Below the pieces are notes generated by a model, which had not been told where the DNA came from, made no database searches, and saw only the letters and a program-made list of their open reading frames with translations. Made by a program: the position numbers and the translations under genes. From Desulfobacteraceae bacterium (GTDB taxonomy: Bacteria > Desulfobacterota > Desulfobacteria > Desulfobacterales > Desulfosalsimonadaceae), in the NCBI GenBank assembly GCA_021737045.1, contig JAIPES010000006.1, positions 1-60,494 of the forward strand: a stretch of DNA of 60,494 bases. Direction: 5' to 3'. Positions 50,886-59,958 of this stretch are shown piece by piece. Positions within the stretch are counted from its first letter, which is position 1, and each line of letters opens with the position of its first letter.

Positions 50886-51728
50886 ATGACAGAAGTTCAG
50901 ATCAAAAACTTTTCCGCGGGCAACGGCCGGCCTTTCGTTCTGGTGGCCGGACCCTGCGTAATCGAAGATTACACAGGTGTCATGCAGGTCGCCCGCACTT
51001 TAAAAGAGATCACCAACCGGCTTGACATACCGTTTATATTCAAGGCGTCCTATGACAAGGCCAACCGGACATCCATTGATTCATACCGGGGCCCGGGCAT
51101 CAAGCAGGGCCTGGAAATCCTCTCCAAAATTGGCCGGGAGCTGGATGTGGCCGTGATGTCCGATGTTCACAGCCCCTCTGAGGCCGAACTGGCTGCCGAA
51201 GTGCTCGACGTTTTGCAGATTCCGGCTTTTTTATGCCGCCAGACCGACCTGATCGTGGCTGCCGCCCGGACAAACAGAGCCCTGAATATCAAAAAGGGAC
51301 AGTTTCTGGCGCCCTGGGACATGGATCATGTTGCAAAAAAAGCCAGATCCGCCGGAAACTCGCGGATACTACTCACCGAAAGGGGCGCATCTTTTGGATA
51401 TAACAACCTGGTTGCCGATTTTCGAAGCATTCCCATCATGCAGGCACTGGGATGCCCTGTAATCTTTGACGCCACCCACAGCGTTCAGCTGCCCGGCGGT
51501 GCCGGGGGCGCATCCGCCGGCCAGCGCCAGTTTGCGCCCATACTGGCAAAGGCGGCCATTGCCGCCGGGGCAGACGGCCTGTTTCTGGAAGTCCATCCGG
51601 AACCGGACAAGGCATTGTCAGACGGCCCCAACTCCATTCGCCTGGATGAACTCGAGCCTCTGCTCAATCAGCTCAAAGCCATTAACAATGCATTGATCAA
51701 ACCGGAGAGAATCCCCTCACATGATTGA
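50886..51728 (+). CDS. kdsA: 3-deoxy-8-phosphooctulonate synthase
   Basis: A 280-residue TIM-barrel enzyme condensing arabinose-5-phosphate and phosphoenolpyruvate to Kdo-8-phosphate for lipid A/LPS core. Landmarks are LVAGPCVIEDY at the start, FKASYDKANRTSIDSYRGPG, SDVHSP, PAFLCRQTDL and FDATHSVQLPG, which hold PEP- and metal-binding residues. It starts the LPS and RpoN gene run and overlaps kdsC by eight bases. Confidence 0.95.
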   Translation: MTEVQIKNFSAGNGRPFVLVAGPCVIEDYTGVMQVARTLKEITNRLDIPFIFKASYDKANRTSIDSYRGPGIKQGLEILSKIGRELDVAVMSDVHSPSEAELAAEVLDVLQIPAFLCRQTDLIVAAARTNRALNIKKGQFLAPWDMDHVAKKARSAGNSRILLTERGASFGYNNLVADFRSIPIMQALGCPVIFDATHSVQLPGGAGGASAGQRQFAPILAKAAIAAGADGLFLEVHPEPDKALSDGPNSIRLDELEPLLNQLKAINNALIKPERIPSHD

Positions 51729-52245
51729 AGAAAAACTCCAGCAAATCCGGGTGCTGCTGCTCGATGTCGACGGAGTGCTCACCAGCGGCCGGATTCTCTA
51801 TTTTGCAGGCGGCGATGAAGCAAAAACCTTTGATGTTAAAGACGGCCTGGGCATCCGTATGGTCCGGGAGGGCGGCATCCGGGTGGGTCTTATCTCCGGG
51901 CGAAAATCCGCGGCCGTAGACCGCAGGGCCGCGGAACTCGGCATTGACTATTGCCATACAGGCGTCAAGGACAAGCAGGCGGTTCTGGCGTCAATTCTTT
52001 CACAAGCCGGATGCAACCCGGCACAGACCGCTTTTGTGGGAGACGATCTCGTGGATTTGGCCATCATGGAGCGGGTGGGTCTGGCCGTGGCCGTTGCAGA
52101 TGCCCATGAAATCGTAAAGCAGCACGCTGACCTGGTCACAAAACAGCCGGGGGGCCGGGGGGCTGTCCGGGAAGTTTGCGAACGCATTCTTTCAGCACAG
52201 GGTTTGTGGGAACCCATCATTTCCCGCTGGCTCAACCGGACGTAA
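51721..52245 (+). CDS. kdsC: Kdo-8-phosphate phosphatase (KdsC-type HAD)
   Basis: A 174-residue HAD phosphatase without a large cap domain. LLLDVDGVLTSGRI gives the nucleophile Asp and acid/base Asp, LISGRKSAAV the motif II Ser, and FVGDDLVDLAIM motifs III and IV. It removes phosphate from Kdo-8-P after kdsA. The start overlaps kdsA by eight bases, and a family A repeat follows the stop closely. Confidence 0.93.
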   Translation: MIEEKLQQIRVLLLDVDGVLTSGRILYFAGGDEAKTFDVKDGLGIRMVREGGIRVGLISGRKSAAVDRRAAELGIDYCHTGVKDKQAVLASILSQAGCNPAQTAFVGDDLVDLAIMERVGLAVAVADAHEIVKQHADLVTKQPGGRGAVREVCERILSAQGLWEPIISRWLNRT

Positions 52246-52260
52246 ATCCCGAAGGAACCT

Positions 52261-52413
52261 TGATGGCGCCGTAAAAGTCCAATATCTGCGTTACGCGCAA
52301 TTTCTCAGAATTTCACGTACGGACAACTACGCTGCATTCTTCGAAATTGCGCAAACCTTGATCTTGAACTCTTTACGGCACCATCTGAAATCAGACTTTT
52401 TACGGTGCCATCA
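52261..52413 (-). repeat. Family A repeat (copy A4), inverted
   Basis: This copy runs TGATGGCGCCGTAAAA, then the palindromic core in the reverse orientation (TACGCGCAATTTCTC ... GAAATTGCGCAAACC), and ends with two inverted modules, CTTTACGGCACCATC and ACTTTTTACGGTGCCATCA. It separates kdsC from lptC, beginning 15 bases after the kdsC stop and ending 16 before lptC. Confidence 0.85.
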
Positions 52414-52428
52414 ACCTTGAACCTTTTA

Positions 52429-52992
52429 ATGAAACACCGGACCCGATACAAACAGGCCGGATTACTGGCCATCGTTGTAATCGCCGTGCTGCTGGCAACG
52501 GTGTTTGTGCGGTTTCGCATGCAGACCGGCCACGAGGAGCAGACCGAAAAGGAAAACACCTCGGAAGCGTCCCTGACCATAAACGGGTTTGAGCATACAG
52601 CCACACAGGATGGAAAAACCGAATGGGTGCTGAATGCAGCCACTGCTGAAATCTATTCGGATCAGAACAGGGCCGTGCTCACAGATATTGAAATGACCGC
52701 GTTCGGTTCAGACGGTACCGAGGTCAAACTTTTTGCAGATACCGGTGAGTTTGACACCAAAACACGGGACATGACTGTGGAAAAATCAGTTGTGGCCCGT
52801 TATCCCGGATATGAGCTCAGGACCGAAAGCTTGCATTATGACCATGAGTTACATATATTGTATACAGACCAGAAAGTGGTTATTCACGGAGAAAATATGC
52901 GGATTTCCGGTGACTCGGCAAGAGTTGAACTCCAAAAAGACCAAGTCACCCTTAAAGGTAACGTCAACTCATGGATGGATCCCGTTGAATAA
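52429..52992 (+). CDS. lptC: LPS export component LptC
   Basis: A 187-residue protein with one N-terminal membrane helix (about 9-26; LLAIVVIAVLLATVFV) and a periplasmic beta-taco domain (EASLTINGFEHTATQDGKTE, WVLNAATAEIYSDQ, FADTGEFDTKTRDM). It links the LptB2FG transporter to LptA and passes LPS across the periplasm. ATG at 52429 was chosen over a GTG inside the repeat. Its 3' end overlaps the likely lptA start. Confidence 0.88.
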   Translation: MKHRTRYKQAGLLAIVVIAVLLATVFVRFRMQTGHEEQTEKENTSEASLTINGFEHTATQDGKTEWVLNAATAEIYSDQNRAVLTDIEMTAFGSDGTEVKLFADTGEFDTKTRDMTVEKSVVARYPGYELRTESLHYDHELHILYTDQKVVIHGENMRISGDSARVELQKDQVTLKGNVNSWMDPVE

Positions 52993-53590
52993 AGACAAGG
53001 CACGCAAAAACAGTCCGGTTCCTGCCGGAATCTTGGCCATTGCAGCGATTATGATAACCCTGCTGACGGCCTGGCCCTGCCGGGCACAAAACCCCGGGCT
53101 GTTTGAGCCCGATGAAGGCCGCATTCACATCACCTCGGATAAGATGGTGATCAAGAGCAGTGAAAACAGCGCCGAATTTATCGGCAAGGCCCACGCGGTA
53201 CAGGGAAAAACCGAAATCAAATCCGACCGGCTCAAAATTTTCTATAAGTCAGAACAAGGCGCTCAGCCCGGTCAGTCCGGTATGAGTGAAAGCAGTATCC
53301 GGCGCATGGAAGCCGAAGGCAGCGTGGTTATTCATACCGAGGAGCAAACCGCCACAAGCCAGAAAGCCGTATATACCGCAAATGACGGCCTGCTGACCCT
53401 GACAGGCGAGCGCGTGGAACTCAAAAACAACGGCAACACCATTGTCGGCAGAAAGGTCACTCTGCAGCGGGAAACCGGGGAAATCGTGGTCAGCTCGGAT
53501 GCGGGCAAGCGCGTGGAAGCTGTGTTTGAATCCGAATCCGGCGCGGACAATCAGGACAAAACAGAAACCAGCAAAGCCCGAAAGCCATGA
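52985..53590 (+). CDS. lptA: LPS transport periplasmic protein LptA
   Basis: A 201-residue OstA-domain protein with a signal peptide (ILAIAAIMITLLTAWPCRAQ). Its jelly-roll repeats include ITSDKMVIKSSENSAEFIGKA in two pieces, KTEIKSDRLKIFYK and MEAEGSVVIHTEEQTATSQK. It forms the periplasmic bridge between LptC and LptD. The frame has no ATG near the signal peptide, so the likely start is TTG at 52985, eight bases inside lptC. It ends ATGA with the lptB start, a typical coupled arrangement. Confidence 0.85.
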   Translation: MNKDKARKNSPVPAGILAIAAIMITLLTAWPCRAQNPGLFEPDEGRIHITSDKMVIKSSENSAEFIGKAHAVQGKTEIKSDRLKIFYKSEQGAQPGQSGMSESSIRRMEAEGSVVIHTEEQTATSQKAVYTANDGLLTLTGERVELKNNGNTIVGRKVTLQRETGEIVVSSDAGKRVEAVFESESGADNQDKTETSKARKP

Positions 53591-54312
53591 CCCGAACCCT
53601 GAATTTGAAAAACCTGGTAAAAACCTATCATGGCCGAAAAGTGGTCAATCAGGTTGACCTGAACCTGACCGGAGGCGAGGTGGTGGGCCTTCTGGGGCCC
53701 AACGGGGCGGGCAAAACCACCACTTTTTACATGACCGTGGGCCTGATCCGGCCTGACGGCGGCCATGTGTTTCTCGATGATGCAGACATCAGCGAGGATC
53801 CCATGCACGTTCGGGCCCGCAAGGGGGTGGGATACCTGCCCCAGGAACCGTCGGTATTCAAAAAGCTCAACGTGCGCGATAACCTGCTGGCGATTCTCGA
53901 AACCCTGCCGATATCCAGGGCCGAGCAGGAGCAGAAAGCCGATGCACTGCTCGACGAGCTTGGCATCAAACGGCTGTCCGGACAAAAAGCCGGAGTGCTT
54001 TCCGGCGGAGAGCGCCGCCGGCTGGAAATCAGCCGGGCGCTGGCAACGGATCCGGCCTTTATTCTGCTTGACGAGCCCTTTGCCGGCATTGATCCTTTGG
54101 CGGTGATCGATATTCAAAACATTATTTCACATCTGAGCCGGCGGGGTATCGGAATCCTGATTTCAGACCACAACGTTCGGGAAACCCTGGGCGTGTGTGA
54201 CAAGGCCTATATTTTAAACAACGGCGAGGTAATCGAGTCGGGCGGCCCGGAAAAGATCGCCCAAAGCCCTGTTGCCCGAGAAATCTACCTGGGAGAAAAG
54301 TTCAGACTCTGA
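53587..54312 (+). CDS. lptB: LPS export ABC transporter ATPase LptB
   Basis: A 241-residue ABC ATPase. Walker A GPNGAGKTTTFYM, the signature LSGGERRRLEISRAL and Walker B FILLDEPFAGIDP are intact, and GVGYLPQEPSVFKKL marks the LptB subfamily. It drives LPS extraction from the inner membrane with LptFG, which are not in this window. It overlaps lptA by four bases and lies one base before the rpoN start, the standard proteobacterial order. Confidence 0.96.
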   Translation: MTRTLNLKNLVKTYHGRKVVNQVDLNLTGGEVVGLLGPNGAGKTTTFYMTVGLIRPDGGHVFLDDADISEDPMHVRARKGVGYLPQEPSVFKKLNVRDNLLAILETLPISRAEQEQKADALLDELGIKRLSGQKAGVLSGGERRRLEISRALATDPAFILLDEPFAGIDPLAVIDIQNIISHLSRRGIGILISDHNVRETLGVCDKAYILNNGEVIESGGPEKIAQSPVAREIYLGEKFRL

Positions 54313-54313
54313 T

Positions 54314-55738
54314 ATGGCAATCGAACTGCAACAGAACTTAAAACTCCAGCAGCATCTTGTTATGACCCCGCAGCTGCAGATGGCCATCAAGCTTCTGCAG
54401 TTATCCCGCCTGGAACTCGTGGAAATGGTTCAGCAGGAACTGGAAAGCAATCCCACCCTGGAAGAATCAGAGACCGCGGAAACGCCCGAGGAAACTCCGG
54501 CTGAAACGCCTGAAGCCGCGGATGCCAGGGAAATCACGATGGAGGAATCATTTGACGAGCGGCTTGACTGGCAGCAGTACATGGACGAATACAGCTCCAC
54601 GGGACGGGTTCATTATGAGTCCGAAGATAAGGAGGCGCCCAATTATGAGGCCTTTACCGCCAGCCGGACAAACCTTTACGATCATCTGCGCTGGCAGCTG
54701 CTCATGACCCGGCCCACGGCCGAGCAGGAAGCCATCGGAAGCCTGATCATCGGCAACCTGAACAAATACGGCTACCTTGACGTCCCCCTGGAAGAAGTCG
54801 CCCAAATGGCCGAAACCGATGTTTCACAGGTCAAAGACGTGCTTTACGTGATGCAGACCTTCGATCCACCGGGCATCTGCGCCAGGGACTTAAGCGAGTG
54901 CCTGCTGATTCAGGCCCGGCAGTTCGGCATTGAAGATCCGGTTGTCGAGACACTGCTGCGCGATCACCTCAAGAACCTGGAAAACAAACGCTATCAGGTC
55001 ATTGCCCGGGAGCTGAAATGCAGCATGGAAACCCTGTCTGCTGCCATCGAGGTTATCCGCCAGCTCGATCCCAGGCCCGGATTCCGCTACGGCGACGAGG
55101 AGCAGATCTACATCACCCCGGACGTCTACGTCTACAGGGAAGGCGATGACTATATCGTTATGCTAAACGACGACGAAATCCCGCAGTTGCACATCAATTC
55201 CTACTATCGCCAGGCCGTGCGCAAAGGAGAACCCATTGCCAAAGACACGCGCACTTATCTGCGCGACCGGCTCAGGTCTGCCGAGTGGCTCATCAAAAGC
55301 ATTCAGCAGCGGCGGCGGACCATTTACAACGTCATGGTCAGCATCGTCAAATTCCAGGGCGATTTTTTCGACCAGGGCATCGCCCATTTAAAACCCATGG
55401 TGCTGCGGGACGTGGCAGAAGACATTAACATGCATGAGTCCACTATCAGCCGTGTGACCACCAACAAGTACGCCCATACCCCGCACGGCATCTTCGAACT
55501 CAAATTCTTTTTCAACAGCTCCATTAACCGGGCTGACGGCAACACCATTGCCTCAGCCAGCGTACAGGAGGAAATGAGAAAGATTATTGCCGGAGAAAAC
55601 CCCAAAAAACCCTACAGCGACAAAAAAATTGCCGACATGCTCGAGGCGGCATCCGGCATCCGCATCGCCCGGCGGACCGTTGCCAAGTACAGGGAAATCA
55701 TGGGGGTTCTTCCATCAAGCAAGCGTAAACAACCCTAA
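54314..55738 (+). CDS. rpoN: RNA polymerase sigma-54 factor
   Basis: A 474-residue sigma-54. The activator-interacting N-terminus is Q- and L-rich (ELQQNLKLQQHLVMTPQLQ), then an acidic region, the core-binding domain (about 100-300), the helix-turn-helix region (DVAEDINMHESTISRVTTNK) and the RpoN box ARRTVAKYRE near the C-terminus. It serves activators such as the response regulator at 44889. ATG at 54314 gives the standard start. It sits two bases after lptB. Confidence 0.96.
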   Translation: MAIELQQNLKLQQHLVMTPQLQMAIKLLQLSRLELVEMVQQELESNPTLEESETAETPEETPAETPEAADAREITMEESFDERLDWQQYMDEYSSTGRVHYESEDKEAPNYEAFTASRTNLYDHLRWQLLMTRPTAEQEAIGSLIIGNLNKYGYLDVPLEEVAQMAETDVSQVKDVLYVMQTFDPPGICARDLSECLLIQARQFGIEDPVVETLLRDHLKNLENKRYQVIARELKCSMETLSAAIEVIRQLDPRPGFRYGDEEQIYITPDVYVYREGDDYIVMLNDDEIPQLHINSYYRQAVRKGEPIAKDTRTYLRDRLRSAEWLIKSIQQRRRTIYNVMVSIVKFQGDFFDQGIAHLKPMVLRDVAEDINMHESTISRVTTNKYAHTPHGIFELKFFFNSSINRADGNTIASASVQEEMRKIIAGENPKKPYSDKKIADMLEAASGIRIARRTVAKYREIMGVLPSSKRKQP

Positions 55739-55756
55739 TCAAGGAGGCAGGTACCC

Positions 55757-56302
55757 ATGCAAACATCCGTGACATTCAAAAACCTTGATCCCTCCGATCA
55801 CCTGAAATCTTATGTTTCCAGCAAACTCGACCGCATGGACAAGCTCCTGGACAATCCGGCGGAAGCACAGGTGGTGCTCTCCGTGGAAAAAATCCGTCAT
55901 ATCGCAGAAATCCGCGTGACCGGCGACCGGCTCAATATCGTGTGCCGTGAAAAATCCAATGACATGTATTCCTCCATTGACCTGGCCCTGGACAAGCTTG
56001 AAAAACAGATCAAAAAGCAAAAAGCCAAAATCAAAAACCATCGCCAGGGCGGCAGGGGTGAGGACAGAGGCCCGGAACCGGCGGGAATGCCGGGCGGAGA
56101 CGAATCCCCCGAAGAATCACCGGGTGCCAACGTCATTGTCCAGAACCTTGAATACAAACCCATGGACGTGGAAGAAGCCATTATGCAGATGGATCTGATT
56201 TCCGATAATTTTCTGGTGTTCAGAAACGCCCGGACCAACCAGATCAATGTGCTTTATCGACGCAATGACGGTGATCTCGGACTGATTCAGCCCCTGGGAT
56301 AA
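55757..56302 (+). CDS. hpf: Ribosome hibernation-promoting factor (long form)
   Basis: A 181-residue protein with an N-terminal RaiA/HPF domain (about 1-100; VTFKNLDPSDHLKSYV, EIRVTGDRLNIVCREKSNDM) and, after a Gly/Glu linker, a C-terminal dimerisation domain (KPMDVEEAIMQMDLISDNFL and NVLYRRNDGDLGLI). The long form can form 100S ribosome dimers without a partner. AAGGAGGCAGGTACCC precedes the ATG. It is located between rpoN and ptsN as in many proteobacteria. Confidence 0.94.
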   Translation: MQTSVTFKNLDPSDHLKSYVSSKLDRMDKLLDNPAEAQVVLSVEKIRHIAEIRVTGDRLNIVCREKSNDMYSSIDLALDKLEKQIKKQKAKIKNHRQGGRGEDRGPEPAGMPGGDESPEESPGANVIVQNLEYKPMDVEEAIMQMDLISDNFLVFRNARTNQINVLYRRNDGDLGLIQPLG

Positions 56303-56366
56303 CACCGAAGCACCGGTGCCGGTCGGCAATTGGCCGGCCGGCACCGCGCAAACAGGGTGCAATGTT

Positions 56367-56825
56367 ATGAAAATACTTGATTACATTACCGCGGACACGA
56401 TCCTGACCAACCTGCAGGCAACGGATAAAAAAGGGGTAATCGACGAGCTCACAGAGCCGGTGGCCGCCCTGACCGGCCTGGAGCAGCGCAATATCGTCCG
56501 GGTGCTGATCGAACGCGAGCGGCTGGGCAGCACTGGCATCGGCGACGGCATTGCCATTCCCCATGGCAAAATCAACGGAATTGAATCCCTGGTGCTCGGT
56601 TTTGGGCTGAGCCGAAACGGGGTCAATTTTGACGCCCTGGACGGCAAGCCCGCTCATATATTTTTTCTGTTATTGAGCGCGGACGATTCCACGGGTCTGC
56701 ATCTGCGGGTGCTGGCCCGGATTTCAAAACTGCTCAGGGATCAGGATTTCAAGGGAAAACTGACGCGGGTACACAGTGCCCAACAAGTCATGGACGTGCT
56801 TTCGGAAGTGGATGAGGATTTCTGA
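56367..56825 (+). CDS. ptsN: PTS system nitrogen-regulatory IIA protein
   Basis: A 152-residue EIIA-Ntr. IPHGKI contains the phosphorylated His, and ILDYITADTILTNLQATDKK is the usual opening. It receives phosphate from a PTS-Ntr chain and regulates targets such as potassium transport and sigma-54 systems in other bacteria. The ATG at 56367 was chosen over a GTG upstream. The TGA overlaps the rapZ ATG by one base. Other PTS-Ntr proteins are not in this window. Confidence 0.93.
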   Translation: MKILDYITADTILTNLQATDKKGVIDELTEPVAALTGLEQRNIVRVLIERERLGSTGIGDGIAIPHGKINGIESLVLGFGLSRNGVNFDALDGKPAHIFFLLLSADDSTGLHLRVLARISKLLRDQDFKGKLTRVHSAQQVMDVLSEVDEDF

Positions 56826-57694
56826 TGCATCGGCATAAAATTGTCATTATCACGGGCTTGTCCGGATCGGGCAAAAGCGTGGCCCTGGCTGCGCTTGAAG
56901 ATGCGGGCTTTTACTGCGTTGACAACATGCCGGTCAAGCTGCTGCCCAAGTTCATGGAGCTTCCCCTGCAATCGGAATCCGAGATCGCGGGGCTCGGATT
57001 TGTCATGGATTTACGGGAAAAAGGGTTTCTCCGTTCCTTTCCGGAGATTTTCCATGATCTGCGCCAGCGCGGTTACAACATTGACGTGTTTTTCCTGGAA
57101 GCCGAAGAAAACGTTATCCTGCGGCGATACAGCCAGACCCGCCGGCATCATCCCCTGTCCCAGGACCGGGGCCTGCAGGAAAGCATCCGTGCGGAAATCG
57201 GACATATGGATCACATTCGCCAGATGGCCGATCGTGTCATCGACACCACGGATTATACACTCCACGATCTGAAATCTGTCATTTTCAACCTGGTGGAAAC
57301 CATCATCCATTCAAAGCCCATGCGCACACAGGTGCTCTCTTTCGGGTTTAAACACGGCATTCCCCAGGACGCGGACATGGTCATGGATGTACGGTTTATG
57401 GCCAATCCCTTTTTTGTTCCCGAGCTCAAGGACCTGGACGGCCGCAACCGGCCCGTGCGCGAATTTGTACAGACAAACAGCATTACCCGGGCGTTTACTG
57501 AAAAATTTCATGATTTGGTTGACTTTTTGCTCCCGCTTTACGAAAAGGAAGGCAAAGCCTATCTCACCATTGCAGTAGGCTGTACCGGAGGGCAGCACCG
57601 ATCCGTGGTTATTGCCGAGGGGCTTTATGCCCACATCAACAAACCAGGCAGGCCCGTGATGCTCACACACCGGGATGTGGATCTCAAAACCTGA
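56825..57694 (+). CDS. rapZ: RNase adapter RapZ
   Basis: A 289-residue P-loop protein. ITGLSGSGKSVALAALEDAG is the Walker A region, FYCVDNMPVKLLP follows, and the C-terminal domain has VGCTGGQHRSVVIAE, the RNA/metabolite-binding signature. In enterobacteria it controls GlmS through RNase E. Outside them its role is less clear. It is coupled to ptsN and followed 14 bases later by a PTS EIIA gene. Confidence 0.94.
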   Translation: MHRHKIVIITGLSGSGKSVALAALEDAGFYCVDNMPVKLLPKFMELPLQSESEIAGLGFVMDLREKGFLRSFPEIFHDLRQRGYNIDVFFLEAEENVILRRYSQTRRHHPLSQDRGLQESIRAEIGHMDHIRQMADRVIDTTDYTLHDLKSVIFNLVETIIHSKPMRTQVLSFGFKHGIPQDADMVMDVRFMANPFFVPELKDLDGRNRPVREFVQTNSITRAFTEKFHDLVDFLLPLYEKEGKAYLTIAVGCTGGQHRSVVIAEGLYAHINKPGRPVMLTHRDVDLKT

Positions 57695-57708
57695 GCCAAG
57701 GATGTTTT

Positions 57709-58125
57709 ATGATCGGAATTGTTATTGTCACCCACGGACAGCTCGGCGAGGCGCTCATTGAAACCGCATCCATGATTTTCGATGAACGGCCCCGGGCCGT
57801 AACCGCGGTCTCCATAGACCTGTCACAGGATGTCAACAAACTCAGAAGCAGGATTGACAAGGCTGTGCAGTATGTGGACGAAAACGAAGGTGTGATTATC
57901 CTTACGGATATGTTTGGGGGCACGCCCTCGAATCTGAGTTACTCGTTTCTGGAGGAAGGCCGCATTGAGGTGATCTCCGGGGTGAACCTGCCGGTTCTGA
58001 TCAAGGCGGCCAACGCCCGCAACCGGGAATCAAAGCTCGATGTACTGGCCAAAACCATCGAGGCTTACGGCAAAAAAAGCATTTCCCTTGCCAGCGATAT
58101 TTTAAAAGGCAACAAGCGGGAATAA
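57709..58125 (+). CDS. PTS EIIA component, mannose/fructose family
   Basis: A 138-residue IIA domain of the mannose family. The N-terminal strand IGIVIVTHGQLGEALIET carries the phosphorylatable His, and LTDMFGGTPSN is the characteristic active-site loop. No IIB, IIC or IID genes follow. In Desulfobacterota such lone EIIA proteins are common next to rapZ and are thought to be regulatory. Confidence 0.93.
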   Translation: MIGIVIVTHGQLGEALIETASMIFDERPRAVTAVSIDLSQDVNKLRSRIDKAVQYVDENEGVIILTDMFGGTPSNLSYSFLEEGRIEVISGVNLPVLIKAANARNRESKLDVLAKTIEAYGKKSISLASDILKGNKRE

Positions 58126-58175
58126 ACAGCAAACTTCATTTATTGTGAATACCACATTTATAAGGAGGAAGGAAA

Positions 58176-59177
58176 ATGGCGATCAAACTCGGCATCAATG
58201 GAATGGGCAGAATCGGCAGACTGGTTTTCAGGGCCGCCCTGAACCGGTCCGACATCGAAGTAACAGCAGTCAACGATATCATGGACACCAAAAGCCTTGC
58301 CCACCTCTTGATTTATGACTCGGTACACCCGCGCCTGGATGCGGAGATCATTGCCCGGGACAACGCCATTTCGGTCAACGGCAAAACCATCCGGGTTTTT
58401 GCGGAAAAAGATCCGGCCAATATCGGCTGGAAAGAAGCCGGCGTGGACATCGTGGCCGAATGCACCGGCCTTTTCCGGGACAGGGACAGTGCGGCCAAGC
58501 ACCTGAGCGCGGGGGCGAAAAAGGTCATTATTTCCGCACCCGGCAAGGACCCGGACATGACTTTTGTTATGGGCGTCAATGAAACCGACTATGAGAGCGC
58601 AAACCATCATATTGTCTCCAACGCCTCGTGCACCACCAACTGCCTGGCGCCCGTGGCCAAGGTGCTGGACGAAAAATTCGGCATCCAAAGCGGCCTGATG
58701 ACCACCGTCCATTCCTACACCGGCGACCAGCGGCTGCTGGATGCCCCGCACAAGGATCTGCGCCGGGCGCGTGCGGCTGCCATGTCCATGATTCCCACCA
58801 CCACGGGAGCGGCCAAGGCTGTGGGCCTGGTGCTGCCCCAGCTAAACGGCAAGCTAAACGGCATGGCCATCCGGGTGCCCACGCCCAATGTCTCACTTGT
58901 GGATTTTGTGGCCACACTCAGGGAGCCGGCATCTGCGGAGACCGTCAACGCTGCATTAAAAGAAGCCGCTGAAGGCCCGCTGGCCGGCATTCTGGGATTT
59001 AGCGAGCTGCCGCTGGTTTCTGAGGATTTCAATGGCAACAGCCTTTCATCTGTGGTGGATGCGGAAAACACCTATGTCATTGACAACATGGTCAAGGTTC
59101 TTTCCTGGTATGACAATGAAACCGGCTATTCCACCCGCCTGGTGGACCTGGCTGAAATGATGGGAAAACAGCTTTAA
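58176..59177 (+). CDS. gap: Type I glyceraldehyde-3-phosphate dehydrogenase
   Basis: A 333-residue NAD-dependent enzyme. GINGMGRIGRLVFRAAL is the Rossmann loop, SNASCTTNCLAPVAKVL holds the catalytic Cys, and SWYDNETGYSTRLVDL is the C-terminal signature. AAGGAGGAAGG precedes the ATG. It is followed by tpiA without pgk between them, which is unusual compared with the common gap-pgk-tpi order. Confidence 0.96.
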   Translation: MAIKLGINGMGRIGRLVFRAALNRSDIEVTAVNDIMDTKSLAHLLIYDSVHPRLDAEIIARDNAISVNGKTIRVFAEKDPANIGWKEAGVDIVAECTGLFRDRDSAAKHLSAGAKKVIISAPGKDPDMTFVMGVNETDYESANHHIVSNASCTTNCLAPVAKVLDEKFGIQSGLMTTVHSYTGDQRLLDAPHKDLRRARAAAMSMIPTTTGAAKAVGLVLPQLNGKLNGMAIRVPTPNVSLVDFVATLREPASAETVNAALKEAAEGPLAGILGFSELPLVSEDFNGNSLSSVVDAENTYVIDNMVKVLSWYDNETGYSTRLVDLAEMMGKQL

Positions 59178-59191
59178 TTCCGGAGGTGGCC

Positions 59192-59953
59192 ATGACAACG
59201 CGCAGACCCATGATCGCCGGCAACTGGAAGATGCACAAAACCTGCCCGGAAGCAGAAGACACGGCCCGGGCCCTTGTGGGGCAGCTCACCGGCAAAGAGG
59301 AAGCAGAGATTATGATCGCTCCGCCGGCAACCGCCCTGGTGCCGGTCAGCCGCATCATCGGAGATACCCCGGTGCAGCTCGGCGCCCAGAACCTGTTCTG
59401 GGAAAACCAAGGGGCCTACACCGGCGAAGTCTCCGCCCCGATGCTGGTGTCAGCCGGATGCCGGTATGTAATCATCGGCCATTCCGAACGCCGCCAGTAC
59501 TTTGGGGAAACCGACGAGGGTGTGAACAAAAAAATCAAGGCTGCCGTGGCCGCCGGACTGGTGCCAGTGATCTGCATCGGCGAAAGCGAAACCGAGCGGG
59601 ATGGCGGAAAAACGTTTTCCGTGCTTGACAAACAGATGAAAAACGGGTTAGAAGGACTGTCTGAAGATCAGTTCAGCCAGGCCGTCATGGCCTATGAACC
59701 GGTCTGGGCCATTGGCACCGGCAGAAGCGCCACCCCGGAGCAGGCACAGGAAGTCCACGCGCATGTACGGCAATTTCTGGAAAAACGCTTTGGGGCGCAT
59801 ACCGCCGGCGCCGCCCGGATTTTATACGGCGGCAGCGTCAAGCCGGCAAACACTGCCGAGTTGATGGCCCTGCCCGACATTGACGGGGCACTGGTGGGCG
59901 GCGCAAGCCTGAAGCCGGATACATTTGCTGAAATTATACACTATAAGCGTTAA
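59192..59953 (+). CDS. tpiA: Triosephosphate isomerase
   Basis: A 253-residue TIM barrel. AGNWKMHKT contains the catalytic Lys, IIGHSERRQYFGE the catalytic His, and MAYEPVWAIGTGR the catalytic Glu. ATG at 59192 follows GGAGG. It lies 14 bases after gap and five bases before secG. Confidence 0.96.
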   Translation: MTTRRPMIAGNWKMHKTCPEAEDTARALVGQLTGKEEAEIMIAPPATALVPVSRIIGDTPVQLGAQNLFWENQGAYTGEVSAPMLVSAGCRYVIIGHSERRQYFGETDEGVNKKIKAAVAAGLVPVICIGESETERDGGKTFSVLDKQMKNGLEGLSEDQFSQAVMAYEPVWAIGTGRSATPEQAQEVHAHVRQFLEKRFGAHTAGAARILYGGSVKPANTAELMALPDIDGALVGGASLKPDTFAEIIHYKR

Positions 59954-59958
59954 ATCCA

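Noticed and set aside
50756-51025. Plus-strand 89-residue frame before kdsA
   Set aside because: It overlaps the kdsA N-terminus in another frame and has no family resemblance.
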